In this document: positions 1 to 7,300 of the stretch, one piece after another
How positions within the stretch are numbered: the first letter of the stretch is position 1
How the letters are laid out: each line of letters starts with the position of its first letter
NCBI GenBank assembly: GCA_035534455.1
Contig: DATLRV010000016.1
Span: 1 to 37,398 of the forward strand
DNA length: 37,398 nucleotides
Origin: JAJYVT01 sp035534455
GTDB lineage: Bacteria > Actinomycetota > Acidimicrobiia > Acidimicrobiales > RAAP-2
Direction: 5' to 3'
Made by a program: the position numbers and the translations under genes
The notes under the pieces: model-generated
What the model was told of the DNA's origin: nothing
Database searches by the model: none
The model's input: only the letters and a program-made list of their open reading frames with translations

Positions 1-458
1 CCGCAGTCGTGGCCGAGCGCGATGGCCTCGGTCAGCGCGACGTTCAGCCTGCAGGCGCGGGCGACGCTGCCCGCGACCTGGGCCACCTCGAGCGCGTGGG
101 TGAGCCGGGTCCGCTGGTGGTCCTCGGGGAACACGAACACCTGGGTCTTGCCGGCCAGGCGCCGGAAGGCGGCCGAATGCAGGATGCGGTCCCGGTCCCG
201 CTCGAAGCACGTTCGCCAAGGATCCGGCTCCTCGGGCCGGTGCCGCACCCCCGCACCGCGGCTGCGCGTGGCCCCCGGGGCCAGCACGGCGTCGGCGAGG
301 TGCTCCCGGTCCTCCCTCGTCGCCCAGGCGCCCCCCGGCTCGCCGACCGCAGGGACGGCGACGCCCGCGTCCTCGTGGGCGACGCGCAGGTCGCCTGCAG
401 GAAAGCCGCGCATCGTGGCGGCCCAGCGTCCGGCCCGCGCCGTCGGGTGCCGGTCCAT
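1..458 (-). CDS. dgt: dGTPase-like HD-domain triphosphohydrolase (N-terminal part, cut by window edge)
   Basis: The first 152 codons of a gene that runs off the left edge. The family hydrolyses dGTP or other dNTPs to the nucleoside and triphosphate, trimming the dNTP pool. Seen in the translation: the family signature RILHSAAFRRLAGKTQVF at about residues 91-108, then HQRTRLTHALEVAQVAGSVAR with a metal-ligand histidine (H121), then the H150-D151 pair of the HD motif just before the edge. Residues 1-85 are a variable leader. The ATG at 458 is the most upstream plausible start but has no Shine-Dalgarno sequence on this strand; an in-frame ATG at 413 is an alternative. It is transcribed away from the DUF3107 gene. 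The family call is firm; nucleotide preference cannot be read. Confidence 0.88.
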   Translation of the reverse strand, partial: MDRHPTARAGRWAATMRGFPAGDLRVAHEDAGVAVPAVGEPGGAWATREDREHLADAVLAPGATRSRGAGVRHRPEEPDPWRTCFERDRDRILHSAAFRRLAGKTQVFVFPEDHQRTRLTHALEVAQVAGSVARACRLNVALTEAIALGHDC

Positions 459-564
459 GGAGGAGAGTCTGCCGCGCCGCTGTATCGTCGGTGGCGGCGC
501 TCGCAGGTCGCGGGAGCAGGACTGACGGTGCCCGAAGCAGGTGCCGGGGGATCGAGGAGCCAGC

Positions 565-798
565 GTGGACGTACGGATCGGGATCGTCCAGACCCCGAAG
601 GAGCTCGAGGTGGAGCTCGGCGAGGAGGTCGACCGCGACAAGCTGCTCGCCGACATCGAGGCGGCGCTCGCGGGCGACGCCGTGCTCTGGCTCACGGACC
701 GCCGAGGCAGGCGGGTCGGCATCCCGGTCGCCAAGGTCGCCTACGTCGAGGTCGGTGCCCCGACGCCCGACCGCCGCGTCGGCTTCGGCGCGCCCTAG
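565..798 (+). CDS. DUF3107 family small protein
   Basis: A 77-residue protein starting MDVRIGIVQTPKELEVEL, the pattern of the actinobacterial DUF3107 family; the function is unknown. The start is a GTG at 565, chosen because GAGGAG sits at 554-559, five bases upstream, and because the family begins at this residue; an earlier in-frame GTG at 541 would add eight residues and place the Shine-Dalgarno inside the gene. The sequence alternates short strands with an acidic helix (ELEVELGEEVDRDKLLADIEAAL) and a strand pair ending in GIPVAKVAYVEV, so it is probably a small cytoplasmic alpha/beta protein. It is 27 bases ahead of the first ArsA-like ATPase and is probably in the same transcript. Confidence 0.8.
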   Translation: MDVRIGIVQTPKELEVELGEEVDRDKLLADIEAALAGDAVLWLTDRRGRRVGIPVAKVAYVEVGAPTPDRRVGFGAP

Positions 799-825
799 CG
801 CCGTCGGCGCAAGGAGCCGTCGTGC

Positions 826-1806
826 ATGGGTGACGCCCGGCCGCTCCCCCTGCTCGACCTCAGGCTGCTCTTCGTCACCGGCAAGGGCGGCACGGGCAAG
901 ACGACGGTCGCCGCCGCGCTCGCCCAGCTCGCGGCGGGCCGGGGAAAGCACGTCCTGGCGTGCGAGGTCGACGCGAAGGGGGACCTGGCGGCGCTCTTCG
1001 AAGCGGCGCCCACGGACTTCGCGGGCCGGGAGGTCGCGCGCGGGGTGGTGGCCATGTCCATGGACACCGAGGCGTCGCTGCGCGAGTACCTGAGGCTGCA
1101 CTTGCGGATCCCGGTCGCGACGCGGCTCGGCCCGCTCGCCAAGGCGCTCGACTTCGTGGCGACGGCGGCCCCGGGGGTGCGCGAGATCCTCACCGTGGGG
1201 AAGCTCTGCTACGAGGTCCGCGAGCGCAATTACGACCTGGTCGTCGTCGACGCCGCGGCCACCGGCCAAATCGTGGGCCAGCTCGCCGCGCCCCAGGCCA
1301 TCAACGACCTGGTCAAGGTCGGGCTCATCCGGTCCCAGACGGACTGGATGCTCGAGATCCTCTCGGACCCGCGTCGCACGGGGCTCGTCGCCGTCACGAC
1401 GCCCGAGGAGATGCCCGTGAACGAGACGCTCGAGCTCGCCGCCCGGATCCGCACGGAGACCACGGTCCAGCTCTCCGCCGTGGTGGTCAACCGGGTGCTG
1501 CCCGAGTTGTTCGGTCTGCACGAAGAGGAGGTCTTCGACGAGCTGTTCGCGCACCGCGCGGAGCTCTCCAAGATGCTCGACGGCGACGCGGAGCCGCTCG
1601 TCGAGGGCGCCCGCCTCGCGGTCACCATGCGGCGGACGCGCGCGGAGCACCTCCGCCGCCTGCGGGACGGACTCGCCTCCGAGGCGGCGTCCGCCGGGGG
1701 TGCGGCGGCGCCGGTCCTGTTCGTCCCGTACCTGTTCTCGCGCGCCCACGGCCTCCGCTCGATGCACCAGATCGCAGAGGCCCTCGGCGAGGAGCTTGGC
1801 CTGTGA
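826..1806 (+). CDS. ArsA/Get3-like ATPase, first of a pair (BagA-like)
   Basis: A 326-residue ATPase of the ArsA/Get3 class of SIMIBI P-loop proteins. The deviant Walker A motif GKGGTGKT (residues 19-26, with the signature lysine K20) comes early, followed by a switch-like CEVDAKGDLAAL and a Walker B-like strand LVVVDAAATGQ. It resembles the mycobacterial Rv3679 protein, which pairs with Rv3680 as bacterial Get3-like ATPases; that assignment rests on memory of the family. The start ATG at 826 follows AAGGAG at 811-816. Its TGA stop overlaps the GTG start of the second ATPase, so the two are translationally coupled and probably form a heteromer. A direct role in arsenite transport is unlikely: no ArsB or ArsR is nearby. 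Confidence 0.85.
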   Translation: MGDARPLPLLDLRLLFVTGKGGTGKTTVAAALAQLAAGRGKHVLACEVDAKGDLAALFEAAPTDFAGREVARGVVAMSMDTEASLREYLRLHLRIPVATRLGPLAKALDFVATAAPGVREILTVGKLCYEVRERNYDLVVVDAAATGQIVGQLAAPQAINDLVKVGLIRSQTDWMLEILSDPRRTGLVAVTTPEEMPVNETLELAARIRTETTVQLSAVVVNRVLPELFGLHEEEVFDELFAHRAELSKMLDGDAEPLVEGARLAVTMRRTRAEHLRRLRDGLASEAASAGGAAAPVLFVPYLFSRAHGLRSMHQIAEALGEELGL

Positions 1807-3137
1807 CCCCGGCCCGCCCCGGCCGCCGGGCAGGCGCGCCGCGCGGGGGCCGGCCCGCCCGCCCGGCGCGGCCCGGCCGGGGGCGCCGGACCGAGCCCGG
1901 CGACGGGGGGCCCCCGGACAGGGCGCCGGGGGGCCACGAGGCCCACACGCCGCCGGGCCGGCCCAAGGAGGGGACGCTCGACGGTCTCGTCGCCTCGAAG
2001 GAGATCGTGATCTGCTGCGGGCCCGGGGGGGTCGGCAAGACGACCACCGCGGCGGCCACCGCCGCCATGGCCGCGCACCACCACGGCGGCCGGGTGCTCG
2101 TGCTCACCATCGACCCCGCCCGACGTCTCGCCGACGCGCTGGGCCTGTCGCCCCGGACCCACGAGCCCGGTCTCGGCAACACCGAGCGCCGCATCCCCGA
2201 CGAGGTCTTCCGCCAGGCGACCGGGACGTCGCCGCGCGGCGAGCTGTGGGCGGCGATGCTCGACACGAAGCGGAGCTGGGACGCGTTGGTCGAGCGGCAC
2301 GCGCCCGACACGCGGACGCGCGAGCGGATCCTCGCCAACCCGCTCTACCGCAACATCTCCGGGCGCTTCGTCCAGAGCCACGACTACATCGCCATGGAGC
2401 GCCTCTACGACCTCCACGCGCGCGGGACCTACGACCTCATCGTCGTGGACACCGCGCCGACGCGGAACGCCATCGACTTCCTCGACGCGCCGACGCGCAT
2501 GGCGGACTTCTTTTCGAGCCGCCTGCTGCGCTGGCTCACCGCCTCCTACCGGTCGAGGGTCGTGAACCTCGCCTCGCGGCCCTTCTCCCAGGTCGCCGAC
2601 CGCATCCTGGGCACCCAGTTCCTGGGCGACATCGCGGAGTTCTTCATCTTGTTCCAGTCGATGTACTCGGGGTTCGTCGAGCGCGCCGGCGCGGTCACGC
2701 GCCTGCTGTCGGACCGCCGGACGACGTTCCTCGTGGTCTCCACCCTGGAGGCGACGCCGGTGCGCGAGGCGGAGTACTTCGCGCGGGCGCTCGTCGCGCG
2801 CAAGCTGCCGCTCGGGGCGATCGTCTTGAACAAGGTCCTGCCGCCGTACTTCCGCGACCGCGACGCAGCGCTCCTCGCCGAGCAGCTCCGTGACGGCGCC
2901 GACGCGGTGGGCGGGCGCCTCAGCGCGTCGCTCGGCACGGACCCGGCCCTCACCACGAGGGTCCTCGCGGAGGTCGCGGACAGCTTCTTGAACTTCGGCG
3001 TCGTCGCCCGGCGCGAGGCGGAGCAACAGGCGGAGCTCGCCACGAGGCCCGAGGTCTTGGCGACCGTCCCGTTCTTCGAGGCGGACATCGTGGACATGGA
3101 GGGGCTGCTCCGCCTCGGGGCCATGATGTGGAGCTGA
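1803..3137 (+). CDS. ArsA/Get3-like ATPase, second of a pair (BagB-like)
   Basis: A 444-residue protein whose first 60 residues are a Pro/Arg/Gly-rich, probably disordered tail; the ATPase domain follows. The P-loop reads GPGGVGKT (residues 73-80). The usual first lysine of the deviant Walker A motif is replaced by proline, so the two partners differ exactly at the signature residue that normally acts across the dimer interface. Further on are TIDPARRLADALG and YDLIVVDTAPTRNAIDFLDAP, the Walker B/switch region. The GTG at 1803 overlaps the upstream stop as GTGA. A later start inside the tail is possible, since the tail is low-complexity. Rv3680 is the closest family member I can name. Confidence 0.84.
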   Translation: MTPARPGRRAGAPRGGRPARPARPGRGRRTEPGDGGPPDRAPGGHEAHTPPGRPKEGTLDGLVASKEIVICCGPGGVGKTTTAAATAAMAAHHHGGRVLVLTIDPARRLADALGLSPRTHEPGLGNTERRIPDEVFRQATGTSPRGELWAAMLDTKRSWDALVERHAPDTRTRERILANPLYRNISGRFVQSHDYIAMERLYDLHARGTYDLIVVDTAPTRNAIDFLDAPTRMADFFSSRLLRWLTASYRSRVVNLASRPFSQVADRILGTQFLGDIAEFFILFQSMYSGFVERAGAVTRLLSDRRTTFLVVSTLEATPVREAEYFARALVARKLPLGAIVLNKVLPPYFRDRDAALLAEQLRDGADAVGGRLSASLGTDPALTTRVLAEVADSFLNFGVVARREAEQQAELATRPEVLATVPFFEADIVDMEGLLRLGAMMWS

Positions 3138-3237
3138 CCCCCTCCGGGCACGCCTGGGGGGCTCCCGGCGGGTCGGCCGGTGGCCGGCGGCACCGCGATG
3201 ACGGCGCGCCAGCGGGGAATTGGGATGGAATACGTCG

Positions 3238-4170
3238 GTGCTCGACTATCACCTCCACCTGTGGCCGCACTCGCGGCGCGATGCGCCGCTGGCGCTCGAC
3301 CAGGTGGCGGCGTACTGCGAGCGGGCGCAGCGCGCCGGCGTGGTGGAGGTCGCGCTCACCGAGCACCTCTTCCGGTTCGTGCAGGCCGACCGGCTCCTCG
3401 CCGGCTTCTGGGACGACGAGGACGTCCCTTCGCACCTGCGGGACTCGATGGCCGAGTACTGGCGCTTCCACGTGGGCGCCGACCTCGACGACTACGTGGA
3501 GACGGTGCTCGAGGCCAAGCGCCAGGGGCTCCCGGTCGTGCTCGGTCTCGAGGTCGACTACTACCGCGGGCGGATGGACGACGTGGCGCGGCTGCTCGCC
3601 GGGTACCCCTTCGACGTCCTCCTCGGGTCGGTCCACTGGGTGGGGGGGTGGCGCTTCGACGACCTCGACGACGCGGTCTCCATGGCGGAGTGGTCGGCGC
3701 GGAAGGTGGACGAGTGCTGGGACGCCTACACGGACGCCTTCAGTGAGCTCGCCGCGACCCGCACGTGCGACGTCCTCGCCCACCCCGACGTGATCAAGGT
3801 GGCGGCGCGCGTCCCCGACCACACCAAGGAGTGGTGGGACCGGCTCGCCGAGGCGGCCGCCGCGAGCGGCATGGCCGCCGAGGTGTCCTCGGCCGGGTGG
3901 CGCAAGCCCGCCGGCGAGCAGTACCCCGCGGAGGGCCTGCTCGCGCGGTTCGCCGCCCGCGGGGTGCCGTTCACCACGGCGTCGGACGCGCACCACCTCT
4001 CGCACGTGGCCGACCGCGTGGACGACCTCCGGGCGCTGCTCGACTCGGCAGGGGTCCGCCAGCTCACCGGCTACCGGCGCCGCCAGGCGCATACCCTGCC
4101 GCTCCCGGGCGTGCCGGGCGGCGACGGCACAGACGCCGGGCCGCCCGCCGGGGAGCGGGGCGCGCCGTGA
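3238..4170 (+). CDS. PHP-domain phosphoesterase, histidinol-phosphatase (HisJ/HisK) type
   Basis: A 310-residue PHP-domain metal-dependent phosphoesterase. The N-terminus has the metal-binding HxH (YHLHLWPH, H5 and H7), then LTEHLFRF, GLEVDYY, GSVHWVGGW, a late DVLAHPDVIK and TTASDAHHL, the ordered metal ligands of this fold. Histidinol-phosphatases of the HisK class have this layout, but no other histidine genes are here, so the substrate is uncertain. The start is placed at GTG 3238 because the family begins right at the DYHLHLWPH strand; a TTG at 3220 would add six residues. The last 30 residues are a Pro/Gly-rich tail. The stop overlaps the GTG of the sensor-kinase gene (GTGA), so the pair is coupled, which hints at a shared regulatory role. 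Confidence 0.8.
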   Translation: MLDYHLHLWPHSRRDAPLALDQVAAYCERAQRAGVVEVALTEHLFRFVQADRLLAGFWDDEDVPSHLRDSMAEYWRFHVGADLDDYVETVLEAKRQGLPVVLGLEVDYYRGRMDDVARLLAGYPFDVLLGSVHWVGGWRFDDLDDAVSMAEWSARKVDECWDAYTDAFSELAATRTCDVLAHPDVIKVAARVPDHTKEWWDRLAEAAAASGMAAEVSSAGWRKPAGEQYPAEGLLARFAARGVPFTTASDAHHLSHVADRVDDLRALLDSAGVRQLTGYRRRQAHTLPLPGVPGGDGTDAGPPAGERGAP

Positions 4171-5678
4171 CGACGCCGGCGGAGCTCGCGCTCACCTGCA
4201 CGGACCTCACCCCCTCGGAGCTCGCCCACCTCCAGCGACTCCTCGGGTCCTGGTCGGTCCTCGCGGACCTCTCCTTCTCGGACCTCCTGCTCGTGGTGCC
4301 GACCTCACCGATCCCCGGCGAGGAGGCCGAGCTCGTCGTGATGGGGCAGATCCGCCCGAACAACCGCCCGACGCTCCTCGAAGAGGACCTGGTGGGCCAG
4401 ACGGTGCTCCGTGCCTCGTGGTCGCTCGCCGCGGCCGCCCTCGACCGCGGGGAGGTCGTGCGCGGCGCGGTCCACCACCCGCTCATCGGGGAGTCGGTCC
4501 CCGTCGAGAACGTCCCGGTGCGCTTCGGGGACAAGGTGATCGGGGTCATGGTGCGCGTGTACTCGCGCGCGGTGGCGACCCCGATCAGCATGTACGAGAA
4601 GAACTACTTCTCGGTCTTCGGGCGGCTCGTGACGATGATCACCGACGGCGAGTTCCCCTTCGCCGAAGAGGACGTCGGCACCGAGGAGACCCCGAGGGTC
4701 GGCGACGGTTTCGTGCTCGTCGACGGCGAGGGCCGCATCGAGTTCGCGTCGCCCAACGCGATCAACGCCTTCCACCGGATGGGGATCTACTCCACGCCCG
4801 AGGGGCACACGCTCACAGAGCTCGGGGTCGAGGCGTCGGCGGTCCAGTGGGCGCTCGCGACGTGCCACCCCGTGGTCGAGGAGGTGGAGCGGCGCCCCGA
4901 CGTGATCGTGCTGGTGCAGTGCATCCCGTTGCTCGAGGACCACGTCGCCAACGGCGCGGCGATCCTGCTCCGCGACGTCACCGACGTGCGCCGCCTCGAC
5001 CGCCTGCTGCTCTCGAAGGACGCGGCGATCCGCGAGGTGCACCACCGCGTGAAGAACAACCTCCAGACCATCTCCTCGCTCCTCAGCCTCCAGGCGCGAC
5101 GCCTCGGGTCGGCGGACGGCAAGGCGGCGCTGCAGGAGGCCGAGCGCAGGGTGCGCTCCATCGCCCTCGTCCACGAGATCCTCTCGAGGGACCCGAGCGA
5201 CCAGGTGCCCTTCGACGAGATCATCTCCTCGCTGGTCCGGATGGCGGAGGACTCGGTCGTCTCGCAGAAGAAGGTGGAGATCACGGTGGAGGGCGACCTC
5301 GGGGAGCTCCCCGCCGACATCGCGACGCCGCTCGCCGTCACGCTGGCCGAGATCCTGCAGAACGCCGTCGAGCACGCGTTCGCCGGCCCGGCGGACGGCG
5401 CGGGCGCGGGCACGGACGGCGGGGATGCAGAGGGGCACTGCGAGCGCCACGTCGGGCACGTGACGGTGAGGCTCGCGCACGGGCGACAGGGCCTCGCGGT
5501 CACGGTCTGCGACGACGGGAAGGGCCTCGAGCCGGACTTCGACATCGAGCGGACGAGCAGCCTCGGGCTCTCGATCGTGCGCGACCTCGTCGTGAGCCAG
5601 CTGGGCGGCTCGATCACGATGGGCGCCGCAGAGGGCGGGGGCACGCTCGTCGAGATCCGGCTCCCGCCCAGCCGCTGA
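4167..5678 (+). CDS. pdtaS: PdtaS-like cytoplasmic sensor histidine kinase
   Basis: A 503-residue soluble histidine kinase. In order: a GAF-like N-terminal sensor (about 10-150), a PAS-like segment (about 180-275), a HisKA_2-type dimerization helix with REVHHRVKNNLQTISSLLSLQARR (H292/H293, one of them the phosphate acceptor), and a HATPase domain with ILQNAVEHAF (N box), CDDGKGLEP (G1) and SSLGLSIV (G2). There are no membrane segments. This is the architecture of mycobacterial PdtaS (Rv3220c), which signals to the RNA-binding antiterminator PdtaR. No PdtaR-type ANTAR regulator is in the window, so it must be elsewhere if present. A Gly/Asp-rich insert (about 412-425) interrupts the ATPase domain. 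As in Mycobacterium, its 3' neighbour is a whiB1-like gene in convergent orientation. Confidence 0.87.
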   Translation: MTTPAELALTCTDLTPSELAHLQRLLGSWSVLADLSFSDLLLVVPTSPIPGEEAELVVMGQIRPNNRPTLLEEDLVGQTVLRASWSLAAAALDRGEVVRGAVHHPLIGESVPVENVPVRFGDKVIGVMVRVYSRAVATPISMYEKNYFSVFGRLVTMITDGEFPFAEEDVGTEETPRVGDGFVLVDGEGRIEFASPNAINAFHRMGIYSTPEGHTLTELGVEASAVQWALATCHPVVEEVERRPDVIVLVQCIPLLEDHVANGAAILLRDVTDVRRLDRLLLSKDAAIREVHHRVKNNLQTISSLLSLQARRLGSADGKAALQEAERRVRSIALVHEILSRDPSDQVPFDEIISSLVRMAEDSVVSQKKVEITVEGDLGELPADIATPLAVTLAEILQNAVEHAFAGPADGAGAGTDGGDAEGHCERHVGHVTVRLAHGRQGLAVTVCDDGKGLEPDFDIERTSSLGLSIVRDLVVSQLGGSITMGAAEGGGTLVEIRLPPSR

Positions 5679-5714
5679 CCTCGGGCACGCAGAGTGCCGC
5701 CCGGGGCGGCGGGC

Positions 5715-6041
5715 TCAGCGCCGGAGGGCCACCGCCGCGATGGACCCCACACCGCCGGAGCTTCGCCGGGCGGCGAGCCATGCCTTGCGCAGCTTGCGGC
5801 GCTCCTCCTCCGAGGTCCCGCCCCAGACCCCCGACTCCTGGTTGGTGGCCAGCGCGAAGTCGAGACAGGGCTCCTGCGCCTCGCATGTCCGGCAGACCCT
5901 CTTGGCGGCGTCGATCTGCTCCACCGCCGGACCCGTGGTGCCGACAGGGAAGAACAGGTCGGGCTCCGTGTTCCGGCAGGCCGCCACGCGACGCCAGTCG
6001 CCGGCGTCCCAGTCGACCGTCCGGTTCCACATCAGTGCCAT
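5715..6041 (-). CDS. whiB1: WhiB1-like [4Fe-4S] transcription factor
   Basis: A 108-residue WhiB-family protein. The four cluster cysteines are C22, C50, C53 and C59 (ACRN ... RVCRTCEAQEPC), followed by the family turn GVWGG (71-75) and a basic C-terminus (EEERRKLRKAWLAARR) that would contact DNA. The motif LFFPVGTTGPAVEQI and the match through GVWGGTSEEERR point to the WhiB1 subfamily, whose cluster reacts with nitric oxide and which binds the principal sigma factor. It is longer than Mtb WhiB1, with an N-terminal extension and an alanine/arginine tail. The ATG at 6041 follows a GGAGGA Shine-Dalgarno. Upstream are a strong sigma70-type promoter and a CRP-type palindrome, described separately. 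Confidence 0.93.
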   Translation of the reverse strand: MALMWNRTVDWDAGDWRRVAACRNTEPDLFFPVGTTGPAVEQIDAAKRVCRTCEAQEPCLDFALATNQESGVWGGTSEEERRKLRKAWLAARRSSGGVGSIAAVALRR

Positions 6042-6057
6042 ACGTCGGTCCTCCGAT

Positions 6058-6073
6058 TGTGAACCAATTCACA
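6058..6073. promoter_or_regulatory. Perfect CRP-type palindrome in the whiB1 leader
   Basis: The 16 bases TGTGAACCAATTCACA are a perfect inverted repeat and fit TGTGA-N6-TCACA exactly, the consensus for CRP/FNR-family cAMP receptor proteins. It lies 17-32 bases upstream of the whiB1 ATG, just outside the Shine-Dalgarno. In Mycobacterium tuberculosis whiB1 is a known CRP (Rv3676) target, so the same control is likely here. With the promoter predicted at 6120-6147, the site would be centred near +48, inside the transcript, which would suit repression or roadblock rather than class I/II activation. Confidence 0.75.
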
Positions 6074-6119
6074 TATCCGGCCGGACAGCACGGCCGACAC
6101 GGAATAGCGATCTGCAGGG

Positions 6120-6147
6120 ATTATAGGCAAGCGTCTCGAAAATGCAA
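6120..6147 (-). promoter_or_regulatory. Sigma70-type promoter of whiB1
   Basis: On the minus strand TTGCAT (6142-6147) and a perfect TATAAT (6120-6125) are separated by 16 bases. This is the best vegetative promoter I see in the window and stands in a conspicuously A+T-rich patch. Transcription would begin near 6113, giving a 5' leader of about 70 bases that contains the CRP-type palindrome. Confidence 0.8.
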
Positions 6148-6155
6148 GGAGTCGA

Positions 6156-6400
6156 GTGACCGCCGTCTTCGCCCGCCGGGGTCGCCGCGGCGAGGGGGGC
6201 GCAGCGGAGAACGTGGAGCTGGACGTCCGCCCCACTGCGGACCGCGCACTGGCCGTCGCGCACTGGCCGTACTTCACGACCGACACGTACCCGGCGCCGG
6301 CGACGTGACAAACGCTTTCAGCGTCGGAACTACCCGACGACGTGCCGCTCCTCGACGAGGCGCTCGACACCTGCGCCGGGCTGCGGGTGAACGTGGATCA
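6156..6400 (+). pseudogene. Remnant of a glycerophosphodiester phosphodiesterase (GDPD) gene
   Basis: Reading from the GTG at 6156 gives VTAVFARRGRRGEGGAENV joined directly to ELDVRPTADRALAVAHWP, then an in-frame TGA at 6306, then TLSASELPDDVPLLDEALDT and CAGLRVNVD in the same frame. These pieces match, in order, the GDPD family pattern: F(A)HRG...AENT, a missing helix, ELDVRxTADGxLVVxHD, then a linker to VPLLDEALDxCxGxxVNVEIK. The HRG histidine is now R, the catalytic HD is HW, about 15 residues between AENV and ELDVR are gone, and similarity ends near VNVD where an intact gene would continue for some 150 residues. An AAGGAG still stands before the GTG. I read this as a decayed, truncated gene. 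From 6401 to 6522 I see only GC-rich inverted repeats. Confidence 0.72.
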
Positions 6401-6522
6401 AGGGCGGTCCCGCGGAGCCGGGTCCCGGCCGCCCTCCGGATCCTGCGGACCCCCGGCCCGGCCGGGGACGAACCGCCCGCGCGGAATGGCGGGGGGCAAG
6501 CGGGGTAGTCAACAATGCGAGC

Positions 6523-7299
6523 ATGCACGTCGTCGTCTGCGTGAAACAGATTCCCGACCCGGCCGCGCCGGCGTCGCTCGAGCCGGACCACACGCTCGAC
6601 CGCTCGGGGAAGCTCATCATGGACGACTCCGACTCCTACGGGGTCGAGATGGCGCTCCAGCTCGCCGGCAACGTCGAGGGGAGCGAGGTCACCCTCGTCT
6701 CGATGGCCCCGGGCGGGGAGACCTCGGGGCTGCGCACCGCCCTCGCCATGGGCGCCGCCAAGGCGATCCTCGTGAGCGACGAGGCGTTGGCGGGGTCCGA
6801 CGCCCTGTCGACGGCCAAGGTGCTCGCGGCCGCGATCCGCCGGGCCGAACCGGACCTCGTCGTCGCCGCGACCGAGTCGACGGACGGCTACACGGGGACC
6901 CTGCCCGTCCAGATCGCCGAGCTGCTGGGGATGCCCTCGGTCACCTTCGCCAAGCGGGTGTCCACCGACGGCACGACCGTCAAGGTGGAGCGGCAGACCG
7001 AGTCCGGCTACGACGACGTGGAGTGCCCGTTGCCGGCGGTGGTGACGGTGACGGCGGGCGTCGTCGAGCCTCGCTACCCGTCGTTCAAGGGGATCATGGC
7101 GGCCAAGTCCAAGCCCATCGACGTGCTCGGCGCCGGCGACCTGGGCTTCGACGCGGCACAGGTGGGTGCGGCCGGTGCCCGGCAGGAGATCGTCGACGTC
7201 GCCGACGCCGAGGCGCGCGGCGGGGGCGAGATCGTCGTGGACGAGGGTGACGGCGCGCAGCGCATCGTCGCCTTCCTCGAGCAGCTGAAGGTGATCTGA
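6523..7299 (+). CDS. etfB: Electron transfer flavoprotein, beta subunit
   Basis: A 258-residue EtfB. The N-terminus MHVVVCVKQIPDP and the stretch VVAATESTDGYTGTLPVQIAELLGMPSVTFA are family hallmarks (AMP-binding and docking-loop region), and VEPRYPSFKGIMAAKSKPID is the usual C-terminal recognition segment. With EtfA it forms the FAD/AMP heterodimer that carries electrons from acyl-CoA and other flavoprotein dehydrogenases to the quinone pool. The ATG at 6523 has no clear Shine-Dalgarno, so a leaderless or very short leader is likely. The stop is one base before the etfA start. No ETF:quinone oxidoreductase or acyl-CoA dehydrogenase is adjacent. Confidence 0.95.
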   Translation: MHVVVCVKQIPDPAAPASLEPDHTLDRSGKLIMDDSDSYGVEMALQLAGNVEGSEVTLVSMAPGGETSGLRTALAMGAAKAILVSDEALAGSDALSTAKVLAAAIRRAEPDLVVAATESTDGYTGTLPVQIAELLGMPSVTFAKRVSTDGTTVKVERQTESGYDDVECPLPAVVTVTAGVVEPRYPSFKGIMAAKSKPIDVLGAGDLGFDAAQVGAAGARQEIVDVADAEARGGGEIVVDEGDGAQRIVAFLEQLKVI

Positions 7300-7300
7300 G

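Noticed and set aside
1230..3026. Long open frame of 598 codons on the minus strand
   Set aside because: It is antisense to the two ATPase genes, is Arg/Gly/Pro/Asp-rich without any domain pattern, and is explained by high GC in third positions.
3220..3222. TTG start for the PHP gene
   Set aside because: The family begins at the DYHLHL strand, and GTG 3238 gives that N-terminus; the TTG has only a poorly spaced purine stretch.
6156..6308. A 50-residue gene with a Shine-Dalgarno upstream of etfB
   Set aside because: Its content is GDPD motifs that continue in the same frame after the TGA, so a pseudogene explains it better.
6306..6308. In-frame TGA as a selenocysteine codon
   Set aside because: No SECIS-like hairpin follows directly, GDPD enzymes have no Cys/Sec here, and other parts of the gene are missing.
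6401..6522. Riboswitch or small RNA upstream of etfB
   Set aside because: Only generic GC-rich inverted repeats are visible, with no recognised conserved core.
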